A DNA stretch of 64,000 nt from Proteles cristata cristata (lineage: Eukaryota > Chordata > Mammalia > Carnivora > Hyaenidae), in NCBI GenBank assembly GCA_017311185.1, contig JAESUZ010000346.1:1116001-1180000 (forward strand). Direction: 5' to 3'. The notes under the pieces are model-generated. The model did no database searches, was not told the DNA's origin, and worked only from the letters and a program-made list of their open reading frames with translations. Position 1 is the first letter of the stretch. Each line of letters opens with the position of its first letter. The position numbers and the translations under genes are program-made. This document shows positions 54,497 to 64,000 of this stretch, one piece after another.

Positions 54497-54790
54497 ACGG
54501 AGGCCACCGGCCCCGTGTGGCCCTTGAGCGCTTAAAAATTGGCTAGTCCCAATCGTGCTCTGCGGGTTGGAACTCATTGACGTTTGTGTTCTTTACCCAA
54601 AAAAAAAAAAAAAGACTGTAAGACAGTACAGTCGCGCTAATAATTTATCTTACTGATGCCCTGATGAAGTGATCATGTATTTTACACGGTGGGATGAATA
54701 GTAGTTTCCCTTGTTTTTCTTTTTTTGATGTGAGTGTTAGAAGAATTTTAATGTCTTATGTGGCCCACATTTTATTGCTATCGGAGGCAG
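54497..54790 (+). repeat. hAT-Charlie-type DNA transposon fossil
   Basis: GTGTGGCCCTTGAGCGCTTA, then AAATTGGCTAGTCCC, an AT-rich centre with an A run at 54600-54613, and TTATGTGGCCCACATTTTAT, follow a MER5/Charlie nonautonomous layout. Confidence 0.55.
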
Positions 54791-54835
54791 GCTGCCCTAA
54801 GGCCCGCAGGCCCGTGATATAAATGCGGAGATGGG

Positions 54836-54965
54836 CATTGTAACTGGCCCCATGTTAACAGAGGGAGACACTGACTAACCTCCAGCAAGTGGGCAGCTAA
54901 TAAGTGATCTGAGGTTAGAGCCCCAGGTAGCCTGGCTTCCGGACTGGTGTGCTATCATTACCTGT
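54836..54965 (+). repeat. MIR-like fossil
   Basis: CCATGTTAACAGAGGGAGAC and GGGCAGCTAATAAGTGATCT resemble the MIR core. Confidence 0.5.
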
Positions 54966-55309
54966 GCTCAAATTTTGATCATAAATCTGCCATAGATTGG
55001 CTTGGAGTTTCCCCTAAACATAGAATGTTCATGGGCAAAGTTAGGAAATGGAATGCTTTGGGCAGAGCTCCATAAACACGTTTCTTACACGTTTCCCACT
55101 GTGGGCGACAGACCTCCCCGGTAACACACATAGAGGCTTTTTGGAGATAATCCTTCGTGGAAAGGATGGCTTCCCAGGGTGAAAATAGGCACTAGCGTGG
55201 GACTTTGTGGGCAGGTAAAACTTTTGGCCCCTTCTGCCGTCCTTTCCATCTATCAAGGCTGGCTGGTCTTCTCCATCAGCAGATTTGTCTGATTTTCACC
55301 AGTTTTTTT

Positions 55310-56060
55310 TTTTTTTAATTAAAAAAAGTGGTACATGCATGTGGTTTATCCATCAGAGAGCATAACAATGTATGCAGTAGACAGAATCTCTCTCCCACAC
55401 CTGTCCCCAAGCAGATATTTCTTACTCATTCATCATAAGAATTTTTTTATGTGCCTACAAGCCAAGACTTCCTCATTTACGAAAATGGTAGCAGGCTATA
55501 CACACTGGCTTTACCTTGCCTTCTTTACATAAAATATCATGAAGATGTTTTATAGCAATATATGCAGAGGTCCTTGCTGTTAGTTTTTTAATGTTTATTC
55601 ATTTTTGAGAGAGAGTGTGAGTGGGGGAGGGGCAGAGGGAGAGGACAGAATCCAAAGCAGGCTCCAGGCTCTGAGCTGTCAGCACAGATCCCCAAACTGT
55701 GAGATCATGATCTGAGCCAAAGCCAGACGCTTAACAGACTGAGTGCCCCAGGTGCCCCCTTGCTATTTTTTTTCCAATCCCCATAACACTCTATTGCTGC
55801 CATGTGCCTCAATTTGTTCAATCAGCTCTCTATTGGTGGACACTTAGACTTCCAGTCTTTTGCAATTAAACATTGATCCGTTTGGATCTGACCCAGCATG
55901 TGGGATGAGGGAGGGATCCAAATTCTTTCTGTTCCAGATGGCTACACGGTTTGCCACTTATTGGCCATTTGTTGAACGGTTCACTTGTAGACCCCGTGTT
56001 TTGTTCCAATGATCGTTCTATTCATGCTCCAGTTACTGGTTTGGTTTTATATCCGAAGAC
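55310..56060 (-). repeat. Old L1 fragments, minus orientation, with SINE
   Basis: AATGGTAGCAGGCTATACAC, CTCTATTGGTGGACACTTAG, ACTTCCAGTCTTTTGCAATT and GGCCATTTGTTGAACGG read as antisense L1 3' region. Confidence 0.6.
55581..55760 (-). repeat. CAN SINE, minus orientation
   Basis: TTAATGTTTATTCATTTTTG runs to CCCCAGGTGCCCC. It is shortened by a deletion between the AGCACAG and CCCCAAACTG segments. Confidence 0.92.
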
Positions 56061-57029
56061 ATAAACTCTTGTCAGGGATAGTGTTTCACACTTTGTTTGC
56101 ATCACTAGAAATCTTGGAGCTAATATTTCAGGCCACGTTAAGCAATGGTATAGTACCATGTGGTATGCATTTTCTGTGGGCAGAGTTTTTATTTTCCCTC
56201 TGCCCTGATTATTTCCATAATTTGTTTTCTTTTTTGAAGGACAAGTCAGTATATAAATATACCTTTGTTTAAGACTTTCTATTTGCGAGTAACAGAAACA
56301 AGCCCCAAGCAGCATAGCCGAAAGGGAAGAACTGTATCATAAGGTTGCAGAAGCTTCTCACAAAAGCTGACAGCAAGAATACAGCTGCAGCAAAGAAGTA
56401 GACCCAGGAGTTGGAAAGCTTTCAGGAACTCAAAGGTACTCTCTGTGATTTTTCCCCCCTCTGTATCTGCTTATCTGTGTATCTTTCTCTACTGGCTGGT
56501 TCCCTCTGCTTTTCCATCTATGTAGGAGAATATAGCCATCCCCCTATTCAGCTAGGAAGTCAGCCCGCATGGAGATCAGAGCCAAAACAAGGAAGGTGGG
56601 GCAGAGTCCTGCAAAGTCAGGTGGCCGATTATATATAGAAGGGGACCCTACAAATTAAAAACTATATAGAGGGCCATGGAAGCCACATTCCTCACCATTA
56701 GAGAATGGAGTTACAAATACAGAGAGGAGAAAAGAAGGCTTGATTGTTCAGATTGGAATTGGAGGTACTGATGTGAACGTAAGGTGTTCAATGTATATAA
56801 AAATCTATCTATGTATGGATACTTCCTACGTCTGTCGGCCGAAAGAACCCTAAGGTAGCAGCAGCCCTCGATCCAGGAGAACACCTAACATCCAGATCGA
56901 AACACCATTTTCCATTAAAAGGAACCAGAGCTCCTCTAAGAAATACCTGATTTTATGGTTGGGACAGAGAAAGCATACATGAGCATGGACCTTCTTGTTG
57001 TGCCAAAAAATATGCAAATGCTCAAAGAG
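56061..57029. other. Upstream region stretch: no gene recognised
   Basis: May include an old interspersed repeat near 56270-56640 (CGAGTAACAGAAACAAGCCC), family uncertain. Confidence 0.35.
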
Positions 57030-57256
57030 GGAGACATTTCAAAAGGACAAAGTGGTCTTCTTGAAGGGGGACTCCCGCTGGCCAAATCTGGGAAATTAGA
57101 ACATCAAAATAAATGATGATGGTAGGAGATTAGGCCCTATGGAGGAAAACAGAATCCATGAGTCCACACTGATGTGTATTTTTAATGAATAAATAAATGA
57201 GGAGAAGACACAGGTCTTCCCTAGGATAGAATGCAACTAGTAATTTGGAAGGGATA

Positions 57257-57472
57257 GGGGCTCCTGGGTGGCTCAGTGAGTTAAGCATCGACTCTTGATT
57301 TCGGCTCAGGTCATGATCCCAGAGCCATGGGATCAAGACCCGTGTCGGGTTCTGCACTGGGCATGAAACCTGCTTAAGATTCTCTCTCTCTCTCTTTTTC
57401 TCTCGCTCCCTCTATCCCTCCCCCCTTCTCCCCTCTCATATGTGCATGCTCTCTCTCTAAAAAAAAAAAACT
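57257..57472 (+). repeat. CAN SINE, plus orientation (older subfamily)
   Basis: The GGGGCTCCTGGGTGGCTCAG head and CTCTTGATTTCGGCTCAGG body are followed by a poly-A tail. Confidence 0.94.
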
Positions 57473-57965
57473 AGAAGGAATGATGGAATTAGAAAATCAC
57501 CATTTGGCAATCACCAGACAAGAAATATCAGTGTTTGCTAAATCTCGTGGGTGAAAGTTGGACAAAGAACGAGATGGTAACGTAGGATCAAAGCATCTCC
57601 CCTAAAACTCCTAGTTAAAAAAACAAGAACTTTACAAGAGAGACTCTAGCAGACATCACCTTACTCAAATATTCAATGTTAACTGTCATGCAACAGGTCA
57701 CAGACACCCCCGATGGGTGCTGCATGGTGCAGCTATAATATGGGCTTTACTGGGGGAAACTTACTGTAGAAAATTGGCAGAGTGTCCACACGCCATCCCC
57801 TGAATGGCCGCTGTGACACAGCATAGGCCAAGCACAGCCATTGTGCATGTACCACGTCAAGGGGCCCTCCAGGACAAGGCCTGACTCAGCCAGCAGCCAG
57901 GAATACAACAGACTGAGCTATAGACCAAGACAAAGTGGGCCCCACCCCACACTGCATTACATATT

Positions 57966-58140
57966 TTTTATTTTTTGAGGGGGGAAGGGGCAGAGAGAGG
58001 GAGACACGGAATCTGAAGCAGGCTCCAGGCTCTGAGGTGTCAGCACAGAGCCCAGCACGGGGCCCCAAACCACAAACCATGAGATCATGACCTGAGCTGA
58101 AGTCAGATGCTTAACTAACTGAGCCACCCAGGTGCCCTCG
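57966..58140 (-). repeat. CAN SINE, minus orientation, perfect 12-bp TSD
   Basis: GCATTACATATT occurs at 57954-57965 and 58141-58152. Confidence 0.96.
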
Positions 58141-58483
58141 GCATTACATATTCATATGTTAGTCTCATTGGGGTTGGGAAATTTTCAGTTTCTCTACATA
58201 ATAAAAAATACATCAAGGGAACCCTAAGATATGATGCTAGGGAGGAAGCATACCAAGGAACAAAGTCTGCTTAGAGGGCCCTGGAAACAGCCTTGCTCAC
58301 CAGGAATAATCACCCTGGCCCAAGGTCTCATCTCTGTGCAGACCTGCTTGGTCCAGCTACGCAAGCTTTCAGCTCCATAGCCACAGAGATTTGTCTCTCA
58401 TCATTCTCACTACCAGTGATGGGACAATTAATGCCAGGTGCTACAGCATCGCTTCTGTAATATTTCTGCCAAAAATGAGCATT

Positions 58484-58690
58484 TTTTAATGTTTTTTTTT
58501 TTTTTTGAGAGAGAGTGAGAGCAAGCAGGGTAGGGGCAGAAAGAGAGAGAGGGAGACACAGAATCTAAAGCAGCCTCCAGGCTCCAAGGTGTCAGCACAG
58601 AGCCCAATGCGGGGCTCGAACCCATGAGCCATGAGATCATGACCTGAGCCAAAGTCAGACGCTTAACCAGCTGAGCCAACCAGGCACCTC
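58484..58690 (-). repeat. CAN SINE, minus orientation
   Basis: The T-rich start runs through AGAGCCCAATGCGGGGCTCG to CCAACCAGGCACC. Confidence 0.94.
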
Positions 58691-58975
58691 TAAGGATCTT
58701 GAATCTTATGAGGAAACACCAGACAAAACAAGTTCAGGGATAGCTTACACAATGACTGGCCTATAATACGAAAAGATTTTGAGATTATGAAGGTCAAAGT
58801 ATTAAAAAACACTTTCCGAAAGAAGGAAACTGAATGTATATGACAAGTAAGTGCAATGTATAATCCTGGTTTGGTTTGGATTTTTTGTCCTAAAGGAAAT
58901 CATCAGTATAATTGGTGAAAAGTGAATGGAGGTTCAGGGTGAAGAACATACAGGAGTTCTTTACACTTCTCTATT

Positions 58976-59480
58976 AGTCAGGGTTCTACAGGGAAACAGA
59001 ACAAAAAGAATATATATATAGAGAGAAATAGAAGAGGAGATTTGTTTATAGGAATTGGCTGACCACGTTATAGAGACCAAAAAGACCCACAGTCTGTCAT
59101 CTGCAAATTGGAAAAACGGGAAAGCTGGGGGTGTAATTCAGTCCAAGTCCAAAGGCCTGACCAGGGGGCCATTGGTAAAACTCCCAGAGTCCAAAGGCCT
59201 GAGAAACAGGAGCTCTGGTGTCCCAGGGCAGAAAAAAGACATTCCAACTCAAAAAAAGAGAGAGAATTTCTAGTTCCTTTGCCTTTTTGTTCCATTCAAA
59301 CCCCCAGCAGATTGGACAATACCCATCCACATTGGTGAGTGTGACAAATTTTTTACTCAGTGTACTGAGTCAAATACTACTCTCTTCCAGAAGCATAACC
59401 AGAAATAATGTTTTACCAGTTATCTGGGATTCCCTTAGGCCAGTAAGTAGAGACATAAAATTAATCATCACGACTTTCTT
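58976..59480 (+). repeat. Old interspersed repeat beginning TATTAGTCAGGGTTCTACAG
   Basis: Opening TCAGGGTTCTACAGGGAAAC and closing ACATAAAATTAATCATCACG match a common mammalian repeat type (L1M 3' UTR-like). The family name is uncertain. Confidence 0.5.
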
Positions 59481-59501
59481 GCAACTTTTATTTTAGAATT
59501 C

Positions 59502-59715
59502 TTTTTTTTTTTTAATGTTTATTTTTGAGAGAGGCACAGACAGACCATGAGTCGAGGAGGGGCAGAGAGAGATGAAAACACAGATTCCTTTGGAAGCAGG
59601 CTGCAGGTTCTGAGCCGTCAGCACAGAGCCCAATGCGGAGCTCAAACTCTCAAACCGTGACATCATGACCTGAGACAAAGCCGGCCACTTAATCTACTGA
59701 GCCGCCCAGATGCCC
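59502..59715 (-). repeat. CAN SINE, minus orientation
   Basis: TTTTAATGTTTATTTTTGAG runs to GAGCCGCCCAGATGCCC. Confidence 0.93.
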
Positions 59716-59719
59716 TGGA

Positions 59720-61590
59720 ATTATTTTCAAATAAAATGTGAAATTAAGAACAAGAAAAAGAAGTGACACTGTAGAAAGTTCTAAAGAATATGCAAAAGAC
59801 ATACTGTGACTAATCTATGAGTGTACCAAGACCACTAGATACAGGTCAGTATGCAAAAATCATTTATATTTCTATAAAACAAATAATTAGCAATTGGAAT
59901 TTTTAAAAAATCATAATAGTATCAAAAGACATGAAATATTTGGGGATATATTTTTAAAAATACAAGAATTTTACATTGAAAACTAGAAAACATAGGTGAG
60001 AGAAGGTAAAGAACACCTGAATAAATCAAGAGATATACCATGTTCATGGAACAATGACTCAGTATCATAAAGATATCAGTTGTCCCCAAATTGACCTATA
60101 GATTCTATGCAATTCCAATCAAAATCCCAGCAGAATATTTTGGTAGACGCTTACAAGTTGGAAGATGCAACTACGTGACTTCGAGATTGCCTATAAAGCT
60201 ACAGTAATCCAGATGGTATGGTACCAATTTGTAAGGACAAGCACAGATCAATGGAAAATAATAGAATATTTAAAAAATCTATTCATATATGGTCAACTGA
60301 TTTTCTGCCAAAGATGGCCAGGATGGAGGAAAGACAGCCTTTCCAACAGTGGTGCTGGAATAATTAGATACTGATGTGCAGAAGGAGAAAGAGAAGAAGA
60401 ACCTCAAGTCATACCTTGTATACACAATTAACTCAAAATGGATCATAAGCCTAAATGTAAGACCTAACAATGTAAGACTTCTAGAAAAACCACAGAAGAA
60501 AATCTTTGTAAGCTTGGATTAGGCAAAGGTTTCCTTGATAGGAACAAAAAGTGTGAATCATAAGTTGTTTTAAATTGATAAATAAGACTTGCCAAAATTA
60601 AAAATTTCTGCTCTTTGAAAAAGACACTACTAAGAAAATGAAAAGCACCGACTAGTAGAAGATATTTTCAAAATATATATCTGATAAATTGCTTGTATCC
60701 AGAATTTATAAAGAACTTACAACTTAATATAAAAAAAAAACAATTTTTAAATATGAGTAAAAGATTTGAACAGATGCCTTGCCAGCAAACACATACAGAT
60801 ATCTACCAAATATGTAAAAGGTTCCTCAATACCATTAACTGTTTACAAAATGCAAATTAAAACTGCAATACATACCTTCTAGAACGGTGGCAAAGATTGA
60901 GCTTATGAAGTGCTGACCTCTGCATAGAGCAATTATAACTCTCATGCATTGCTGATAGGAATGCAAATAACCACATTGGAAAACAGTTTTGCAGTTTCTT
61001 ATAAAGTTAATTATATACTTTCCTTGTACCCTGGCAATCTCAATCCTAAATATTTATCTTAAAGAAATGAACACAAATGTCCACACAAAGACCTTTATAT
61101 GAATGTCTATAGCAACCCAATTCACAATAGCCCCGAACTGGAAATGACACAAATGTCATCACTTGGTGAATGGAGAAACAAATTGTGGCACATCCATATA
61201 ATGGAATACTACACAACAATATAAACAGAATGAACTTATGATAAAAACACCAACACTGTTGAATCTCAAATGTATACTAAGTGAAAGAAGCCAGACATGA
61301 AAGGTTATATGCCCTAGGAGATTCCATTTATGTAACATTCTGGAAAAGGCAAAACTACATTCTAGGAAAAGAAATCAGATGAATTGTTGCCAGAGGCTAA
61401 GGATGAGGGAAGGGAAAGGGTTGCCTACATAAAGGTACTAGGGAACTTTTGAGGGGTGGTGGATATGTCCTATCTCCTAACTGTGATAGTGATTATATAC
61501 TGGATACACTTGACAAAACTCACTGAATTATACACTCAATTCTACTGAATTCATGTTAGACCTCAATAAACCTAACTTTAAACCAAAATC
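59720..61590 (+). repeat. Old L1 ORF2 3' part and 3' UTR
   Basis: TCCCCAAATTGACCTATAGA, CAATTCCAATCAAAATCCCA, GCACAGATCAATGGAAAATA and AGTGGTGCTGGAATAATTAG are characteristic of L1 ORF2. CCCAATTCACAATAGCCCCG and the 3' end near 61560 follow. The ORF is broken by many stops. Confidence 0.85.
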
Positions 61591-62499
61591 TATGACTCCT
61601 CAGTGGAGTTCACTTACATCTTCATGGTCACCCTAAGCTCCATGCAATGAATGCACACGCCATCTTTGCCTCATACCACCTTGCCTCAGACATGAAATCC
61701 CAGTCTCCCCTCCATTTCCCCTCATTCAGTCTCTTCAACCATAATGACCAAAAATGCACAGAAGTTTTAGGAGGAAGGGAAAGAGTCAGGATGGGGCAAA
61801 GGAGAAGATTTTGCCTCTTATCAGTGTAAATAACTCCAGTTGAACAGAAGGCATCGTCATCTTCAACATGATTTCTAAACACCCCGTTACTGTAGAGCTC
61901 CTTTGTGTCTTCACCTTGCTCTACTCTTTCCGTGTCGCCTCTTGGGTGACATTTCTGTTCATCTCTTGGGGCCTGAGAGTAAAACTTCTCACCCTCCACC
62001 CTCTCAGAACAACTGATTTTTCTATCTCTAGTACAAGCTGTCACCCTCAGAGACAGTCTACGTTGATCGACTCCACCTGAACACACATGCTCCTGAAAAC
62101 CTGCCAGTGACAGCCCCTATTGTCTGAAAATCAACAAGCCTCAGCCCCATAACCATGTATCCACAGCTAATAATCCATCAATCCCTAGACATGCCTGTTT
62201 CTGAAAGTCCACCAGTGTCTGAACTCCACAGTTCCCATTGCCTGCTTAAGATCAGCAGTTTGCTCTGATCAGAAAGACTATGCCAAGTATAGTTCTCCAT
62301 CTCTTAGGCAAACAAAATATTCAACTCTGGAATTCAAATATTAAGTGGTGACCTCTTCCTCAAACAGGTCTTAGTGCTTATCGACATTCATGACTAGCAA
62401 GGGCTCACCCACCTCATCAGCTTATTCATCAGGTATCCCCTCCAAGAGTACCTTACCTAAAAGAAGTCCTGTCAGCTGTTGCAAGATTTTTTTTCATTT
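61591..62499. other. Upstream region stretch: no gene recognised
   Basis: No repeat head, splice-bounded frame or RNA gene identified. Confidence 0.4.
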
Positions 62500-63430
62500 T
62501 ATGAAAAAACACTCATTCACTAAGTATTCATTGGGCACTTCCTTTGTAGGAGACACTATTTTGGTGCCAGAGCTACAGAGTCGAAAAGGGTAGACATGGC
62601 TCCTATTCTCATGGAACTTAGACTCCAATAGGAGAGGATGTCAAATAGTATCAATAAAATTGGATGATTGCTATAATGGCGGATTCATATGGATGGATAT
62701 GGGGGCAGCTAACTTAGTCCATGAGATCAAGGAAGTTCTTCCTAAGTAAGAAACCTCCTTGTAAGCTGAGACCTGAAGTGCTAGTAACCAGGTAAAGGGT
62801 AGTAGGGGATTCAGATAGGAGGAACAGGATGCCCAAACTCAGGGCAAGGAGGTATGACTCATTCAAGGAACTGTAAGTCCAGTATTGACCCACACGTAGA
62901 GCAAGACATTAGGAAAGACCGGAAAATGGCACCAGGACACAAAGGAGCTTGTGTGTCATGTTAAGGATTTAATGTTTCATCTCAAAGATGGAGAAGCCAT
63001 AGAAAGGTCTTGAAGCCAAAGGTGATAACATCAGATATACATTAAAATATTTTTAATGTTTATTTTTGAGAAAGAGACAGAGCGTGAACAGGGGAGGGGC
63101 AGAGAAAGAGGGAGACACGGAATCCAAAGCAGGCTCCAGGCTCTGAGCTGTCAGCACAGAGCCCGACGTGGGGCTCACACTCATGGACCATGAGATCATG
63201 ACCTGAGTCAAAGTTGGATGCTTAACCGACTGAGCCACCCAGGCATACATTTTTTAATGTTAACTCCAGCCAGTGTAGAAAATGGAGAAGAGCAAAACTG
63301 AAGAGTTCGTTTGCGAAAGTGTAAAAGAAGTGATGGCTTCCACCAGGATAGTCCTAGTGGGAGAGAGATGGAGCTGAATTAGATATCTGGAGGGTAAAAA
63401 TGGGCGTGCTTTACTCTCCCTTTTAATCCT
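62500..63430 (-). repeat. L2 LINE fragment, minus orientation, split by SINE
   Basis: AAGTATTCATTGGGCACTTC, CTCATGGAACTTAGACTCCA and AAGCTGAGACCTGAAGTGC read as antisense L2 3' sequence. The element resumes after the SINE (AACTCCAGCCAGTGTAG). Confidence 0.7.
63046..63244 (-). repeat. CAN SINE, minus orientation, inside L2
   Basis: TTTTTAATGTTTATTTTTGA runs to GAGCCACCCAGGC. Full-length. Confidence 0.95.
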
Positions 63431-63563
63431 TGTGGTTTCAAACTCACCAAGAGTCTATTTTCCGGAAAGTAGAAGGTGTAATTCCAATAGAGCACAGCTG
63501 GGTATCAGAAGTCTGCCATCTGACCAAAGGGCCTTGTTAACTGTGGTCAAGATTAGCAGTCTA

Positions 63564-63776
63564 GGGGCGCCTGGGTGGCTCAGTGAGTTAAGAGTCTGAC
63601 TCGATTTCAACTCAGGTCATGATCTCACGGTTTGTGAGTTCAGGCCCCACACTGGCCTCCTTGCTGACAGCGCAGAGCCTGCTTGGGCTTCTCTCTCTAG
63701 CCCTCTGTCTACTCCTTCCCCACTCAAGCTCACATGCTCTATCTCTCAAAATAAATACACTTAAAAATTTTTTTAA
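63564..63776 (+). repeat. CAN SINE, plus orientation, perfect 14-bp TSD
   Basis: AAGATTAGCAGTCT occurs at 63549-63562 and 63777-63790. Confidence 0.97.
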
Positions 63777-63821
63777 AAGATTAGCAGTCTTTACCACATG
63801 GTTAAACTTTTGTTATTTTGC

Positions 63822-63898
63822 TTTTTTTTTTCAAGTGCGTTTATTTTGAGAGAGTGCATGATGCATGAGCAGGGGAGGGACAGAGAGAGGGGAAGAGA
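63822..63898 (-). repeat. Truncated CAN SINE tail, minus orientation
   Basis: Only the poly-T, TTTATTTTGAGAGAG and GCAGGGGAGGGACAGAGAGA portion is present. The tRNA-like head is missing. Confidence 0.85.
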
Positions 63899-64000
63899 GG
63901 TTACTTTGCTTTGTTCTTAACAAAATAAATGAAACAGCTAAACATGAACCTTAATCTATTCAAGTAACATTTTCAGTTGGAATAAAATGCAAAGAAAAAT

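Larger units (their letters stand above)
57030..58975 (+). repeat. Old L1-type 3' UTR complex with three SINE insertions
   Basis: CTGGCCAAATCTGGGAAATT, TTAGAAAATCACCATTTGGC, and further on TGACAAGTAAGTGCAATGTA and TATAATCCTGGTTTGG match L1M 3' UTR blocks. Part of it parallels 9460-10335. The middle (57.8-58.4 kb) is not recognised. Confidence 0.5.

Overview
The window is mammalian nuclear DNA, most likely from a felid or other feliform carnivore. The evidence is about 37 copies of a tRNA-Lys-derived CAN SINE of the feliform type (head GGGGCGCCTGGGTGGCTCAG, CT-rich middle, A-rich AATAAA tail), together with old mammal-wide MIR, L2, L1 and hAT-Charlie fossils and a conserved vertebrate gene split into GT-AG exons. 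No operons, CRISPR arrays or prokaryotic genes are present.

The only protein-coding gene supported is DICER1, read on the minus strand from about 53.7 kb leftwards and running off the left edge. Nineteen coding exons (numbered 2 to 20 here, taking the 5' UTR exon as exon 1) were placed by translation and splice sites. Their lengths sum to 3272 nt (1090 codons plus 2 nt), every junction keeps the frame, and all introns are GT-AG. They encode the helicase (Walker A, DECH, LTAS and motif V/VI), the DUF283 fold, the platform, PAZ and the connector helix. The two RNase III domains and the C-terminal dsRBD lie beyond the left edge.

Layout: 0.4 to 13.5 kb holds exons 20 to 9. 13.5 to 29.3 kb holds exons 8 to 2 with larger introns. 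29.3 to 53.4 kb is intron 1 (24.1 kb), with SINEs, an old L1 with ORF2 remains, L2, MIR and a possible LTR. 52.7 to 54.2 kb is a CpG island with non-coding exon 1 (donor at 53390/53389) and a minus-strand CCAAT motif. 54.2 to 64 kb is upstream, repeat-dominated sequence. In other mammals a divergent antisense lncRNA (DICER1-AS1) starts at this promoter, but I cannot place its exons.

The points most worth a second look are in the DICER1 leader and nearby introns. Four short upstream ORFs precede the main start, one beginning with an alanine-codon repeat and one closed exactly at the exon 1/2 splice junction. The main start codon has a weak context and an overlapping second ATG created by an apparent triplet insertion. 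A 30-bp tandem duplication lies next to a weak exon 2 donor. Inverted SINE pairs should fold into long hairpins inside DICER1's own pre-mRNA. A let-7 seed match lies in coding exon 16. I see no sign of an undescribed multi-gene system.
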